A DNA stretch of 64,000 nt from Pyronema omphalodes (taxonomy: Eukaryota > Ascomycota > Pezizomycetes > Pezizales > Pyronemataceae), in NCBI GenBank assembly GCA_024516155.1, contig JAJJXM010000041.1:318001-382000 (forward strand), in the 5' to 3' direction. A program made the position numbers and the translations under genes. The notes under the pieces are model-generated. The model ran no database searches, was not told the DNA's origin, and saw only the letters and a program-made list of their open reading frames with translations. Shown piece by piece: positions 1-11,397 of the stretch; position 1 is the stretch's first letter; each line of letters starts with the position of its first letter.

Positions 1-1881
1 AATTTAACTATACGTTTCCTCTGCTCAACTTCACCTTTGATTTGTTCATTCACCGGCACTCTATTCGATCACACCAAAACACTCACTAGCTTCAACAGTT
101 AGACAGAATTTGAACCATCCTATACGTTTTACCATAATCTTCTAACTCGAATCGAGATTCAAATCTGATATTCATTTTTCAAAGCCTTGTGCTGTCTCCT
201 GAGACATAAAATACGACTATTCAAGGCGTTCAGCTGAGGAAGTGGGAATGGGGGGGGGGGGGGGGGGGGGAGGGGGGAGGTGGGATGCGAGGAGGTAGAT
301 ATGGAACATGGAGGAGGGTAGAAATAGAGAGTAGAGGGGGTCAGGGTTGAACCCTCTGTTTGGTTTTAGTCTCTTTATGAGGTATCCATAATGGTCGGCG
401 GGGTGCCATAGTCAACACCTTTTCCGTATTATCTAGATACATCCCGGATACAGCGGGGATGGGGCAGGCTCTTTGGGCAAGCGGTGGCATACTCTAATTA
501 GTATGCATGCACCGCTAGTGAGAAGATGAGATCGACATACGTTTGATAGCTCGTCGACGATCATTAGACATTTTAATGTCATCCATAAACCGTCTGGGCG
601 GACAAAAGTCACCCTTGAACGTTCGAACTCCTGACCTTTCTTCGTGGCGCGTTTTGTTTTTAACCTCCCGAATAAAGTTGGACTATGCTATGCACTAGAT
701 TTTTCATCGAGTTATAGAGCTTTTAGAGAAGTAAACAAAATATTTGTACTCGCTATGCGTCAGGAGATACGCATAAAACAGCTCAAATTTCCGGTAGAAA
801 ACAGCCGTAAGTCTGTTTATTTTACAGATCTTTGGAGTTCCTATTTTTATATCTCTTCGATGACATACATCTCATATCCAAGCTCGCAGAATCCAGAAAA
901 GAAACGGCATCCTTTGATCGAGCCAGGAGCTAACATTGACAAAGAATTGTGCGCTAATATGGTCGCGATTGAGACAGCGAATTTATACAGAATAATCTCT
1001 GTAGGCTCTATGGACATTTTCTTGTGACCTGCTAATGTTTTTTAACTTGATCATCTTGATTGTATTTTATTTGGAAGCAGGAATAGCTATCGGTCCGTTT
1101 ATTCGCTTGAGTTCATATGTTATTTTACTATCTTGTTACACATGTTCTTTGATTGCTATCTAGATCTTGCCATCTTGATATATCAATTTCGTCAAATGAT
1201 ACGCTTGTATTATCATGCTGAACTTTATAGCTATGACCTAGACATGAACGCGGAAAACAGTATACTATATCACGAGCAATTTCTTTGTAAGTGCTTTAAA
1301 CGACCTTGTCGTCAAACAATGTAAGAAATCACCACCAATGGAGTGTATAAAGCGGATAATAGTGCCGAAATATCAAGTTGTTTATCGATCAAATCAACAA
1401 AGGGATGTTAAGCAAATTTGGCCCCCATTACTGGTAATAAAGATATTTACGCTAACCAAGTTTTGCTTCGCTTAACAACATTTAGTAAAGCCAAGGCGCT
1501 AAATAGCTACGCGAACCTCTTGGATTTACGAGCTAGCCCCCTTCAAATCTATATAAACCAGCCTATTCCTTCCTTCCTCTCAAACACCTCACTCTCACAG
1601 CACCTCATCAGTATCCAACCTTGGATTATCATATGTTACCACATCAAGTCACTTGGCTTCCACATCAGCTCCGAAAACGCCGGTTCCAATTCTCCTGCAT
1701 TCTTTTCTTGTCTGGTTTTTTTTTACAGCACATTCGACTTCGAAAAACAGTAGGGGGGTCGACTATGGCTGTCTCTCACAATCAAGCGCGGCTATCAACT
1801 ACCAGCAATCATCAACTGCTGTGTGTTTCGGTGTACCAACTTTCAACGGCAACTCCAACTTTTAAAAACAGTTAGGGAATC
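1..1881. other. Intergenic, no supported gene
   Basis: AT-rich sequence without a convincing coding region. Open frames at 644-1027 and 1418-1753 start at non-ATG codons or have composition typical of random AT-rich DNA, with no recognisable domain. An uninterrupted run of 21 G lies at 250-270. From about 1740 two diverged segments (around 1745 and 1868) share an 'aaaacag...ggg.tcgac.atgg' pattern that leads into the minisatellite. Confidence 0.6.
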
Positions 1882-2387
1882 GACGATGGCCGCACATCAC
1901 CATCAATTCCCCGTCTTGGTGACGATGGCCGTACATCACCATCAATTCGCCCGTCTTGGTGACGATGGTTGCACATCACCATCAATTCGGCTGTCTTGGT
2001 GACGATGGTCGTACATCACCATCAATTCGGCTGTCTTGGTGACGATGGTCGTACATCACCATCAATTCGGCTGTCTTGGTGACGATGGCCGTACATCACC
2101 ATCAATTCGGCTGTCTTGGTGACGATGGCCGTACATCACCATCAATTCGGCTGTCTTGGTGACGATGGCCGTACATCACCATCAATTCGGCTGTCTTGGT
2201 GACGATGGTCGTACATCACCATCAATTCGGCTGTCTTGGTGACGATGGTCGCACATCACCATCAATTCGGCTGTCTTGGTGACGATGGTCGTACATCACC
2301 ATCAATTCGGCTGTCTTGGTGACGATGGTCGCACATCACCATCAATTCGCCTGTCTTGGTGACGATGGTCGTGCATCACCATCAATT
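1882..2387. repeat. 40-bp minisatellite, about 12.7 copies
   Basis: One 39-bp copy (1882-1920) is followed by eleven exact 40-bp units (1921-2360) and a 27-bp partial unit. Each unit begins GACGATGG and contains ACATCACCATCAATTC. Variation is limited to a few positions (C/T at unit position 9, T/C at 10, A/G at 12, and GG/GC before CTGTCTTGG). The period is not a multiple of three, so the array cannot encode a protein repeat in one frame. There are no unique spacers. Confidence 0.97.
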
Positions 2388-2620
2388 GCAAGTACCTACT
2401 CCTCGTTAGTATCATCTGCTGCGTTTCTTGATGTAGCACTGCTATACTATTGAGCATCAATAAATAGTGCAAGATTCTCATCTGCGTTCCAAGTAAGTTG
2501 TCACTTAATCCAAGATCAAAATGAATGATATTAATAGTGATGAAGTCCACCCAAAGCAACGCCATGAAATCAACAACCACTCTATGCGAAATGAGCTTTC
2601 CAAAGACGACAGTATGCTGA

Positions 2621-3484
2621 TTCAGCCCCTCCCATGATGATAACGATGGAAACTTCAGCTCAGACGACGATTCCTCTGACACTCTGATGGATCATTGGCA
2701 TGGCGTGGGATATTACGAGACGAAGGAAGAATTCCATCGCTACTTACTCCATATCCGCGACATTTCTCGGGTTCCTCTTGGTTCCTCAAGGATACGGGCA
2801 TTGGAATCGCAATCCTAGAGTGATTATCATGGAAGCTCTCATCCAGGTGAAACGTACACATATATTATGCGACTTCGCATCATCGACCTAGATTCGGAAG
2901 AACTATTTGGAGAGTAAAGCGGAGCTGAGCAGCGAAGGTCCCTGTCGCACAGTTATAAGTTATTCATATTTTTTTATATCTCTTCCGATCCGGGCTCTAA
3001 CAAAGTCAGTACACAGTCTACGCATGTCCTCGTCGGCGGCCTTCCCGTGATTGCTGCTGTTGCTCCAACCACTGACACTCCTCTCTTTCTGTATTCTGGT
3101 GACATGGAAGACAAAAACGATCATAACCGGTTTGAAATCCGGCTGATCCAAGAATCCATGTTTGCGGCGTGGTAAGTTTCCTTGTTATGCCCCTGTTTTA
3201 ATCAATACTTACTGGTCTCTAATAGGTCACCGCCGACGACTGAGTGCATCGTTCCTCCTGGCTCCACTGTAAATGTTGCCGCGGAAACACCTTTAATTTT
3301 AAAGGTCACAAACCCTCAGCAACCTGACTGGGTTTTAACACTATACCATCACAGAAACACAATTCTGTTTCTGTGCATGCCGCTACTGCAAGGAGGAGGA
3401 ATTCTTTGTTTTTCACACTATATCACCGCAGAAACACAATTGGTTTCTGCTCTGCGGGTGCATAAGGTTATTAACAGTATGTAG
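2621..3484 (+). pseudogene. Probable decayed protein gene with one intact intron
   Basis: A single plus-strand frame runs from 2621 to 3484. Its sequence is protein-like rather than random: an acidic start (SSDDDSSDTLMDHWHG) and a later block FEIRLIQESMFAAW. It is broken by only two stops, TAG at 2816-2818 and TAA at 2915-2917. At 3172-3225 a textbook 54-nt intron (GTAAGT donor, CTAATAG acceptor) joins the frame in phase to SPPTTECIVPPGST. After about 3340 the frame enters the hairpin repeats, so its original C-terminus is probably lost or replaced. I do not recognise the family. Either the gene is dead, or one further intron between about 2780 and 2930 removes both stops; I found no good donor for that. 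Confidence 0.4.
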
Positions 3485-3946
3485 CATTGTTTTACAATAT
3501 TACTATCCCTACTATCTCTACTACCAAACCTCTTCCAATTCTGTTTCATGTATCAAAGTCGTGGCATGTAGTTATGTCCTCCCACTGGCACACGCCTCAT
3601 CAGAGACATAGCTTTGTTTCTGTGTTTAAAGTTGTCAACACGAGGTGTCATGTGTTGTTTTTCACACTATACCATCACAGAAACACAATTCTGTTTCTGT
3701 GTATGCCGCTATCAACAGTCGGTGGCATTTTCGTTTTCTCACTGTACCAACGCAGAAACACAATCCTGCTCTTTTCTGCGCTTGCATTCAATGATTAACA
3801 GTATGTAGCATTCTTTACAATATCACCATCTCTACTATCTCTACTACCAAACCTCTTCCAATTCTGTTTCATTGATCAAAAGCACTGTCATGTATCTATG
3901 TCCTCCCATTAACACTATACCAACTCAGAAACACAATTGGTTTCTG
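3350..3946. repeat. Cluster of five hairpin-forming dispersed repeats
   Basis: Five copies of a short inverted repeat, each preceded by a version of ACACTATACCA or ACTGTACCA, lie at 3350-3375 (CACAGAAAC / GTTTCTGTG, 9-bp stem), 3428-3450 (GCAGAAAC / GTTTCTGC, 8 bp), 3676-3701 (9 bp), 3751-3780 (CGCAGAAA / TTTCTGCG, 8 bp) and 3926-3946 (7 bp). Loops are 7-8 nt in four copies and 14 nt in the copy at 3751. A sixth, degenerate copy follows near 4003. Longer shared modules surround them, for example 'taacagtatgtagcatt' at about 3474 and 3796. Stems vary while pairing is kept. Confidence 0.8.
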
Positions 3947-4029
3947 CTCTGCGGGTGCATAACGCTATCAACAGGAGGTGGAAGGGTATGTTTTTGACAC
4001 TATACCAACACAGCAACACAATCAACACA

Positions 4030-5073
4030 ATCCTGTCCTGCTCTTTTCTTTTCTATTCTTTTCCACTCTCTGCACCCAGTAATCCCCAGAACCTAGCATC
4101 TTTTTTTTCAAACATCATTGTCACTACCACAAACCCCACCTCAACTCCAATCCATTCATTTCCATTCCCATTCCCATTTCCATTTCCATTCCCATTATGT
4201 AACCACAAACCACAAACCACATTCTCTCACAAGGCCATCTTCAAAAATAAATAACAAAAACCTGCTCTCAAGATTTCGTATTCTCATAGCCAACATAACC
4301 AATCTCCACAAACCCCTTATCCAACCCTGAATATGAATCATGATGTAAGTATCATAAATCTGATGATGACCATGTTTTTCTTTTCGATGATTTTACATGA
4401 TATGATGTCCAAATCCAAAAATCAGGCTATGATGTTACGAGGTGCGAGTGATACCGGGTGTTCAGTACACCAATTTCCGTCGTTGGCAACTGAAATCACA
4501 GATCACAGATCACAGAAATCACAGAAATCACAGAAATCACATTACCGGTATATGCATATGTAAATCCTTTCCACTCCAGTTCCCGAAAAACTCAGAAAAA
4601 AAATCCCATACAGATTCAGATACTATTTCCTATATCCACAGATAACCCCCTCCCTCCTTTCAACCTATCATAAAAAAAAAGAAAATATCGAGATCCCAAA
4701 CACCCGCAATACAAACCGCACCGAAACAATCAAAACAGCAAAACAGCAACAAAAAACATCGCGAAAAAAAAAAGTCGAAAAAAAAGAAAAAATAATTACA
4801 TGAAACGTAATAAGCATTGATCGCGCATTAAATCTCATCCTTCTTTCACCATCTTTGTCTTTGCATTACACGCCTTTTCGTTTGTCCTTCCCGCTTGGTT
4901 TGTCATCAACTTTGCCAACTTCATCCGCTTTGCTAATTTCGCCGACTTCGCCAACTTCACCAGCTTCACCAGCTTCGCTCGTCAAGTTCTTCAAGCCACG
5001 TTCAAGACTCACCGCTCACCATTCTTCTCGACTTTCTCCTCGTCAAACCTGCCTGACGATTGCAGATACTTTC
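4030..5073. other. Pyrimidine/AT-rich intergenic DNA with microsatellites
   Basis: No supported gene. It contains a CATTCC/CATTTCC microsatellite at about 4150-4196, a CAGAAATCA-type repeat at about 4494-4540, A-rich runs at 4670-4800 and a 9-bp ACTTCGCCA-like repeat at about 4935-4980. On the minus strand, 4855-5017 is an open frame of SEAGEAGEVGEV character. It could be an alternative 3' exon of the small gene at 5074-5429, but more simply it is its 3' flank. Confidence 0.6.
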
Positions 5074-5429
5074 CTATTCATGATCTCCAACCGCGGTACC
5101 ATTCGTCTTTGTCGCCGTAGGTAGTTTATGTAATGCATCAAGAGCTCTATTTGTTCAACTAATTAGTACATTTTTCATCCCATTGGTCTATTTATAGTAA
5201 AAGAATACGGAAAAGAGATCAAAGGAAAAAAAAGTAGTAAGAAATAACCATAGAAAGTCCTCGACCCCAAAAAGAATCGAATAAATCTATCGGACGAAAG
5301 AAAGGAATTTATGAAATTCAATGAAAAAGGAAAAGAAAGAGAAAAAGAAAAATCATACCGTTGCGCATCCGCCTCCATTTCTTCATTAAGTTGACCCATA
5401 GCATTTAGATCATTTGAAATCCTTGACAT
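5074..5429 (-). CDS. Tentative small two-exon gene, 47-aa protein
   Basis: The minus-strand ATG at 5429 opens a frame of biased, hydrophilic, helix-like composition (NAMGQLNEEMEADAQR). It stops being protein-like exactly at a GTATGA donor at 5358. Splicing to the acceptor AAATAG at 5147 (intron 5147-5358, 212 nt) keeps phase (exon 5359-5429 ends with 2 nt) and adds ALDALHKLPTATKT before a TAG at 5074-5076. The product would be 47 aa, unrecognised, with no signal peptide or membrane segment. A second phase-compatible acceptor near 5023 would give a longer tail rich in Glu, Gly and Lys. It lies 183 nt downstream of the coiled-coil gene on the same strand. The model rests on splice signals and composition only. 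Confidence 0.35.
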
Positions 5430-5611
5430 CTAGATTTTCAAAATCCACCATTAGCCCCCGTAATTATTATCAATCATCATCTGGTAAAATCCCCCTGACC
5501 CACCCCCGTTTGCTATGCGTCCACTCCGATCAGCTTCAACAAAGCCGCAATATCGCCCGGCAAAGCCAGGCAACGCGGCTAAGCTGAAGCTAATCGTTCG
5601 TGTCGCTTCGA

Positions 5612-8600
5612 CTACCATTTCCACCACCCCTTCTCCCTGCTCGGGCTCTCTTTCCCAGGTCCTCCTCCACCAGCAGTGACAACATGCACCTTCTCCCCGT
5701 TAGGACTTACATAAGCCATCACACCGGCAGAATTCTTTCCCTCCCCATCCTCTCCACTTGCACTCTCACACAGAGTATCGGTATCATCTCCATTTGCCAA
5801 CTTCGCCTCCGCAAGTTCAGCCAAAAGAATCTTCCTCTCATTCTCATGGTTGATTCTAGCCTGTTCGAGCGCCGCAGTCTTCTCCTTAACCGCCGCCTCA
5901 GAAATTGCGAGCGCCCTCTTAATTTCAGGCAACTCAGCGAGTTCCATCGCGTAATCGGCATTCTTGGTGGCCAAAGAAGAAATCGCATCCTGAGCCTCGT
6001 CGAGCTCGGCTTGGTGGGCCTTAGCCGCCTCAGCCTTCGCCTCCTCAAAAGCCTTCTGCTTTGTCTCCGCAATCGCAGCATCGAGGGAAGTGGAAAGTTC
6101 CGCCTGTCTCTGGGCAAACTCGGTTTCCTGAGCATGGAGCTTGTTCTCAAGGGCCTTAATTGACGCAGTAAGCTCGGCATTCTGCTCAAGAAGATGAGCC
6201 TCAATGGCTTTTTGCTCAGTGTGAGCAGCAGCAAGCTTCTGGGCCTCGGAACCACGGGCAGCCTCGAGTTCAGCGGCCATGGTTTTGCGCTCAGCGTCAA
6301 GAGCGGCGGCGATAGCAGCTTCGATAGCAGCCTCCTTCTCTGCCTGCATCTGAACACGGAGTTTCTCGAGCTCCTCTTGCTGGGCGGCGAGTTGAGCGTT
6401 GGCTTGTTCAGTAGCGGCGTGAGCCTGGGCGAGAGCAGCGGCAACGGCAGCTTCCTTCTCCTTGTCTGCTGCAGCAAGCTTGGTGGCCAATTCGGACTCA
6501 AGTTCCTTCACTGCAGCGTCGTTGTTGGAAGATGCAGCCATAGAGGCAGCCATGGCATCCTTAGCAGCCTGAACAGCGGTATCTTTCTCGGCCTTAATCT
6601 TGGCGAGTTCCTCAGAAAGGGAGAGGAGCTCCTCGGTGGTGTGGTCTTTGGCGATTTTGTTGTTGAAAGCCTCCTCCTTAGCATCATCGACCTCGGCTTG
6701 AAGAGCGGCAAGCTGCTTCTTGTATACTTCGATCTGCTCGGAGTCAGCAGCCGCGGAAGATTCGGTGAGATCAGCAATCTTGGTCTGAAGAGCAAGAATC
6801 TCAGCCTCAGCAGCATCCTGTGCAGCCTTAAGGGTGGCCTCGGAGTCCTTGGCCTTAGAAACCTCAGCCTTAAGGGTAGCAAGCTCCTGGTTGAGGGCCT
6901 CAATCTCCTGAGACTCGGCAGCGGCGGAAGACTCCGACAAAGCAGAAATCTTAGCCTGAAGAGCAGAAATCTCAGCCTCAGCAGCGTCCTTGGTAGCCTT
7001 AACAGCAGCATCGGCTTCCTTCTCAGCTTCCTCCTTCGCAGCCTTGACAGCGGCCTCGGCGTGCTTCTCTGCAGTCTCCTTAGCGGCTTCAGCAGCAGAA
7101 AGCTTCTGCTTAAGCTCCTCGATTTCCTGGGTAGCAGCGGCGTCCTGGTCCTCGTTGATGGCCTTGATCTTAGCCTCAAGAGCAGAAATCGCAGCATCAG
7201 CCTCCTCCTTGGCAGCCTTAACAGCAGCCTGGGACTCAGCTTCGGCAGTAGCCTTAGCAGCGGCGACAGCGGCTTCAGCTTCCTTCTCGGCATCCTCCTT
7301 GGCAGTCTTGAGAGCGGCAAGTTGGGACTGAAGCTCCTGGATCTCCTTGGTAGCAGCAGCGTCCTGGTCCTCGGAGATATCCTTGATTTTCTGTTGAAGA
7401 GTAGCAATCTCAGCATCAGCCTCCTCCTTAGCAGCCTTGATAGCGGCCTGGGACTCGGCCTCAGCGGTAGCCTTAGCAGCAGCGATAGCAGCTTCGGCCT
7501 CCTTCTCGGCTTCCTCCTTGGCGGCCTTGAGAGTAGCAACCTGGGACTCGAGGTCGGCGATCTCCTTGCTGGCAGCAGCGTCCTGATCCTCAGAGATGTC
7601 CTTAATCTTCTGCTGAAGAGTAGCAATTTCAGCATCAGCTTCGTCCTTAGCAGCCTTGATAGCAGCCTGGGATTCAGCCTCAGCAGTAGCCTTAGCAGCA
7701 GCGATGGCAACTTCAGCATCCTTCTCGGCTTCCTCCTTGGCGGCCTTAAGAGTAGCGACCTGAGACTGGAGTTCTTGGATCTCCTTGGTGATGGCAGCAT
7801 CCTGGTCTTCGGAGATAGCCTTAATCTTCTGCTGAAGAGCGGTAATCTCTGCTTCAGCAGCCTCAATAGCAACCTTAGCCTCCTTCTCCGCCTGTTCCTT
7901 AGCAGCCGTGATGGCGACCTCAGCATCCTTCTCCGCCTGGTCCTTAGCAGCCTTAGCAGTAGCAACCTGCTCCTTCAACTCCTCGATTTCTTTGGCAGCA
8001 GCGGCATCCTGGTCCTCAGAAATAGCTTTAATCTTCTCCTGTAACTGCTTAATCTCAGCATCCGCCTCCTCCTTCGAAGCCTCAAGGTCGGCCTTGGCCT
8101 TTGCCTCAGCATGCTCAAGCTTCTCGTTAACAGCAGAAATCTGGGCCGTGAAGCTCTCGATTGTGGCCTCGTTTGCGGCCTTGACCTCCGAGACTTCTTT
8201 CTCCTTGGCAGCCTGGACTTCAGCGATCTTGGCCTGAAGAACAGCGACCTCAGAAGCGGCAGCAAGAGCCTCGGCAAGATCCTTCTCGACGGTAGCCTTA
8301 AGCTCAGCAAGCTTCTCAAGCTCAGTCTGAGAGTCAGCAAGGTCCTTGGTGTAAGACTCCTTAGCGTCAGAAAGCTGCTGGGTGAGCTCATCAACGTTCT
8401 TAGAGGCAGCATCCTTAGCCTCCTTCAAAGACTCGAGTTGCTCCTTGATTTCAGCAAGGTCCTTGGTAGCGGCATCATGGGCAGCACGCTCCTTCTGAAG
8501 GTCTTCGAGAAGCTGAGCAGCGGTGGAGTCACCCTCAACAGAGCGCTTCTCAAAGTCGGCAATCTTCTCCTTCTGTTCATCGATGGCGGCCTCAAGCTCC

Positions 8601-11397
8601 TTAATCTGGGCGGCGTAAACTCCCTCAAGATCCTGAACCTTGCGTTCGGAGCTGGTCTTAGTTTCAGCGAGCTCCTCGACAACCTCAGCCTTCTCTGCCT
8701 CGAGCTTGGCCTTGGCCTCGGAAGCTTCCTTGGCGGCAGCTTCGGCGGCGGCAATGGACTCCTTCAAGGTAGGGATGGTGGCGGCGAACTCGTCACGCTC
8801 CTTGGTGAGCTTGGTAACCTCCTCTGTGCTAGAGGCCTGGGAGTCGTCGAGAGCCTTCTGGAGAGCGTTGTGAGCACTCTGAAGGGCCTCAACCTCCTCT
8901 ACCTTGGGGGCAGCGGCGAGGGAAGCCTCAAGAGTTGCCTTAGCAGCCTTCTCAGATGCGAGCTCGGCCTCAACAGCGGCGATAGCCTCGGAGTGCTCCT
9001 TCTTGAGCGAGTCGATCAGGGAAGAAAGCTCCTGGTTCTTGGCGTGAAGAGTGGCGAATTTCTCCTCGGAGCTGGAGTTAAGGCTTGCGGTCAATCCGGC
9101 AATTTCCTCGTCGTGAGTCTTGGTGAGAGCCTCAAGAGCATCTGTGTGCTTATCATTAAGAGCAGAGATTTCCTATTTGAATCAAATCAGTAAAATGTTC
9201 TGATAAAATATGAAGTCCCAACGAACCTGAGCTTTCGCAGTCAAGTCCTCCAAAGCTTTCTCAAGCTTCTGTTTAAGCTCGGTTAACTCACTGTCTTTGG
9301 TCTACACAACCATTTAGTATCTGTTGCAATGCCAACGAATGAACGGAAGTACCGTAATGTCACCGTTTAGCGCGGCGAGAGTAGCTTTAAGAGTTCCAAC
9401 TTCCTCTGATCCCTTCTCGGTATCCGTCTTAAGGCTGGCAAGTTGAGCGTTAAGAGCCTGAATCTCCTTGTCGCTAGCAGCCTGGACATCGGCAAGCTTC
9501 TGAGACCAGACCTTCTCTTTCTCCTCGGCCTCGGCGGCATCACGCTTAAGGGCCTCGAGCTGTTCGTTGAAAGCGGCCTGAGCGGCCTCGTGCTCCTGTT
9601 GAATCTTGGCAAGCTCAGCATCCCGGTTCTCCTGGAGTTCCTGAATCTTGGCAGCGTGTTCCTTCTTAGCCTCCTCAACAGCGGTCTCAAACTCCTTCTC
9701 CTTAGCCTGAAGCTGCTCGGTAATGTCAGCAACCTGCTTAGCAAGGATCTCAGATCCCTGAGCGAGCTCCGACTGGTGAGTTTCCTTCAGCTTCTCGAGC
9801 TTCTCAGTAACCTCCTTGATCTCAGCATCATGATCTGCCTTGATCTTGGCAGTCTTCTCATCAAAGTCCTTCTGTGCTTCGTCGGAGAACATCTGGAGCT
9901 CATCTTTAAGACTTGCAACAACTCCCTGAAGGGCTCCAATCTCAGTCTCACGGCTATCAAGAAGCTGAGCATGCTTCTCTTCGTTCTCCTCGAGTCTCTT
10001 CTTGAGTTCCTCTGCGGCGGCCTTCTCGGCAGCAAGGGCGTCATTGATAGCTTTGAGAGCATCTTCGTGGTTGGCACCTTCGGCGGCGAACTTGGCCTGG
10101 GTCTCCTTGGCCTGTATCCTTGTTAGTAATCATATTAGGCCACTTGAAGTCTGTAAATTACCTCAGAAAGCTCGGCTCTAAGCTTCTCAATCTCGTCAGC
10201 GTGAGACGCAGTAAGCTCCTCAAGCTTAGTCTCAAACTGTCCAATCTTCTCTAAGAGCTCCGATTCCTTGGTTGCAAACTCCGCCTTGAGCTGTTCAATC
10301 TCCTCAGCTTGCTTAGCAATAGTCTCAGCAGCCGCAGCTGAGTCCTCTGCGGACTCTCCAGATTCCTTTGGCTGTGCGGGGTTAGCGGCCAACCTCTCAT
10401 TATCCGCCTTCAAGGTCATAATCAAGTCCTGAAGCTCAGCCACGCTCTTTCCCTTCTCCTCAAGCTCATGCATGGCCTTCTTTAGCTCCTCAGCAATCTC
10501 AGCCTTCTCCGCCTGAAGCTTTTCAAGCTCCTCCAGCTCCGCACCACGGTCACCGCTTGACTCAGGAATATCTCCATTCGCCTCTCCCTTCAATCTGGCA
10601 ATGGTGCTCTGGAGCTCCGCAATCTGAGTCTCAGCAGCAGCATGTTTAACCCTCAAATGTTCAAGCTCCTTCACAGCAGCAGGTCCGAATCCGGTGCTGA
10701 ATCCAGCCCGCGCGGGAGCGGGGGCAGGGATGATAGGCTTCTTGGCGGTCGCACTAGTGGTGCTGACGGTTGAGCCGCCGGAGAGGCGCGTGCTGCGAAG
10801 CCCCCCTGGGGAAATAACATCTGGGCGAGTTCCGAGGGAAGAAGAGGCTCCGCCTGATAATCTACTTGTGGCACTGGTTGTGGAAGAGATTGAGGGGCGG
10901 GATTTGTGACCCGAGGCACCAGTTGTGGGGGTTGTAGCCTTAGGAGAGGAGACAGTGGTAGAGGAGCCGATAGTGGAGGAGCGGCGGTCGAGAGTGGTGG
11001 AAGGGGGTCGGCGGTCAGGAGTGGAGGGGGTTCCTCGGCCAGTCGTAGGGGTCTCTCGGCCGCTTGCAGGAGCGGGGGTTGCAGTGGACGTCCGTTTTAC
11101 TGCTGTCGGAGTGGGTTTCGCGGCAGAGGAAGCGGTGGTGGTTGGGCGTGTCGGCCGCGTGGGGGCGGTTACACTGGGCCTGGTTGTTGTAGGCTTCGAG
11201 AGCCCGGTTGCCGTACGGGTAGTTGAAGAGGTCGCACTGGGTCTTGTGGTTGGGGTGGTCGTGGTACCGGGACGTTTTGCAGCAGTGCTGCTCAGTGTTC
11301 CGGGGGTTCTCCTCGCGGGGGCATCTTTCGCAGCTGCGGCGTCTTTTGCTTTTGTCGCCGCTGAAGCGGTGGTGGTTGGTCGTTTGGCGTCTTCCAT
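5612..11397 (-). CDS. Giant coiled-coil protein, 1876 aa, four exons
   Basis: Exons are 10162-11397, 9353-10111, 9301-9227 and 9172-5612. All junctions are phase 0, and the introns are 50, 51 and 54 nt with clean GT...AG ends (branch CTAAC in the first). Residues 1 to about 225 are Ser/Thr/Pro/Ala-rich and basic, probably disordered. From about 235 almost to the end the sequence is continuous heptad-like Ala/Glu/Lys/Leu coiled coil. The last 50 residues are non-coiled (GGGGPGKESP) and end in GWWKW. Residues about 500-930 hold tandem copies of a 69-73-residue repeat. The character resembles fungal proteins annotated as 'M protein repeat protein' or myosin-tail-like, but no motor or other catalytic domain is present. 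A scaffold or tether role is inference. Strong composition bias produces very long spurious frames on the opposite strand. Confidence 0.9.
7143..8017 (-). repeat. Tandem 219-bp coding repeat inside the coiled-coil gene
   Basis: The marker tcctggtcctc (encoding the EDQDA motif) recurs at 7143, 7362, 7581, 7800 and 8007, which gives periods of 219, 219, 219 and 207 bp (73, 73, 73 and 69 codons). Each unit encodes KI-AI-EDQDAAA-KEI followed by an Ala/Glu/Lys helix. More diverged units extend to about 6740, where the motif becomes LSESSAAAES. The length change of 12 bp keeps both the frame and near-heptad spacing. Confidence 0.9.

Noticed and set aside
644..1027. 127-codon frame
   Set aside because: Starts at GTG, AT-rich composition, no recognisable motif or splice context.
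1882..2387. CRISPR-like array
   Set aside because: Units are contiguous 40-bp repeats with no unique spacers, in eukaryotic sequence; this is a minisatellite.
6194..8044. 616-codon open frame on the plus strand, antisense to the coiled-coil gene
   Set aside because: It is a mirror of the Ala/Glu/Lys codon bias (Ser/Leu/Gly-rich translation, no domain). The opposite strand has consistent splicing and repeats. The same applies to 8111-9193 on plus and to the Arg-rich shifted frames at 6508-7965 on minus.
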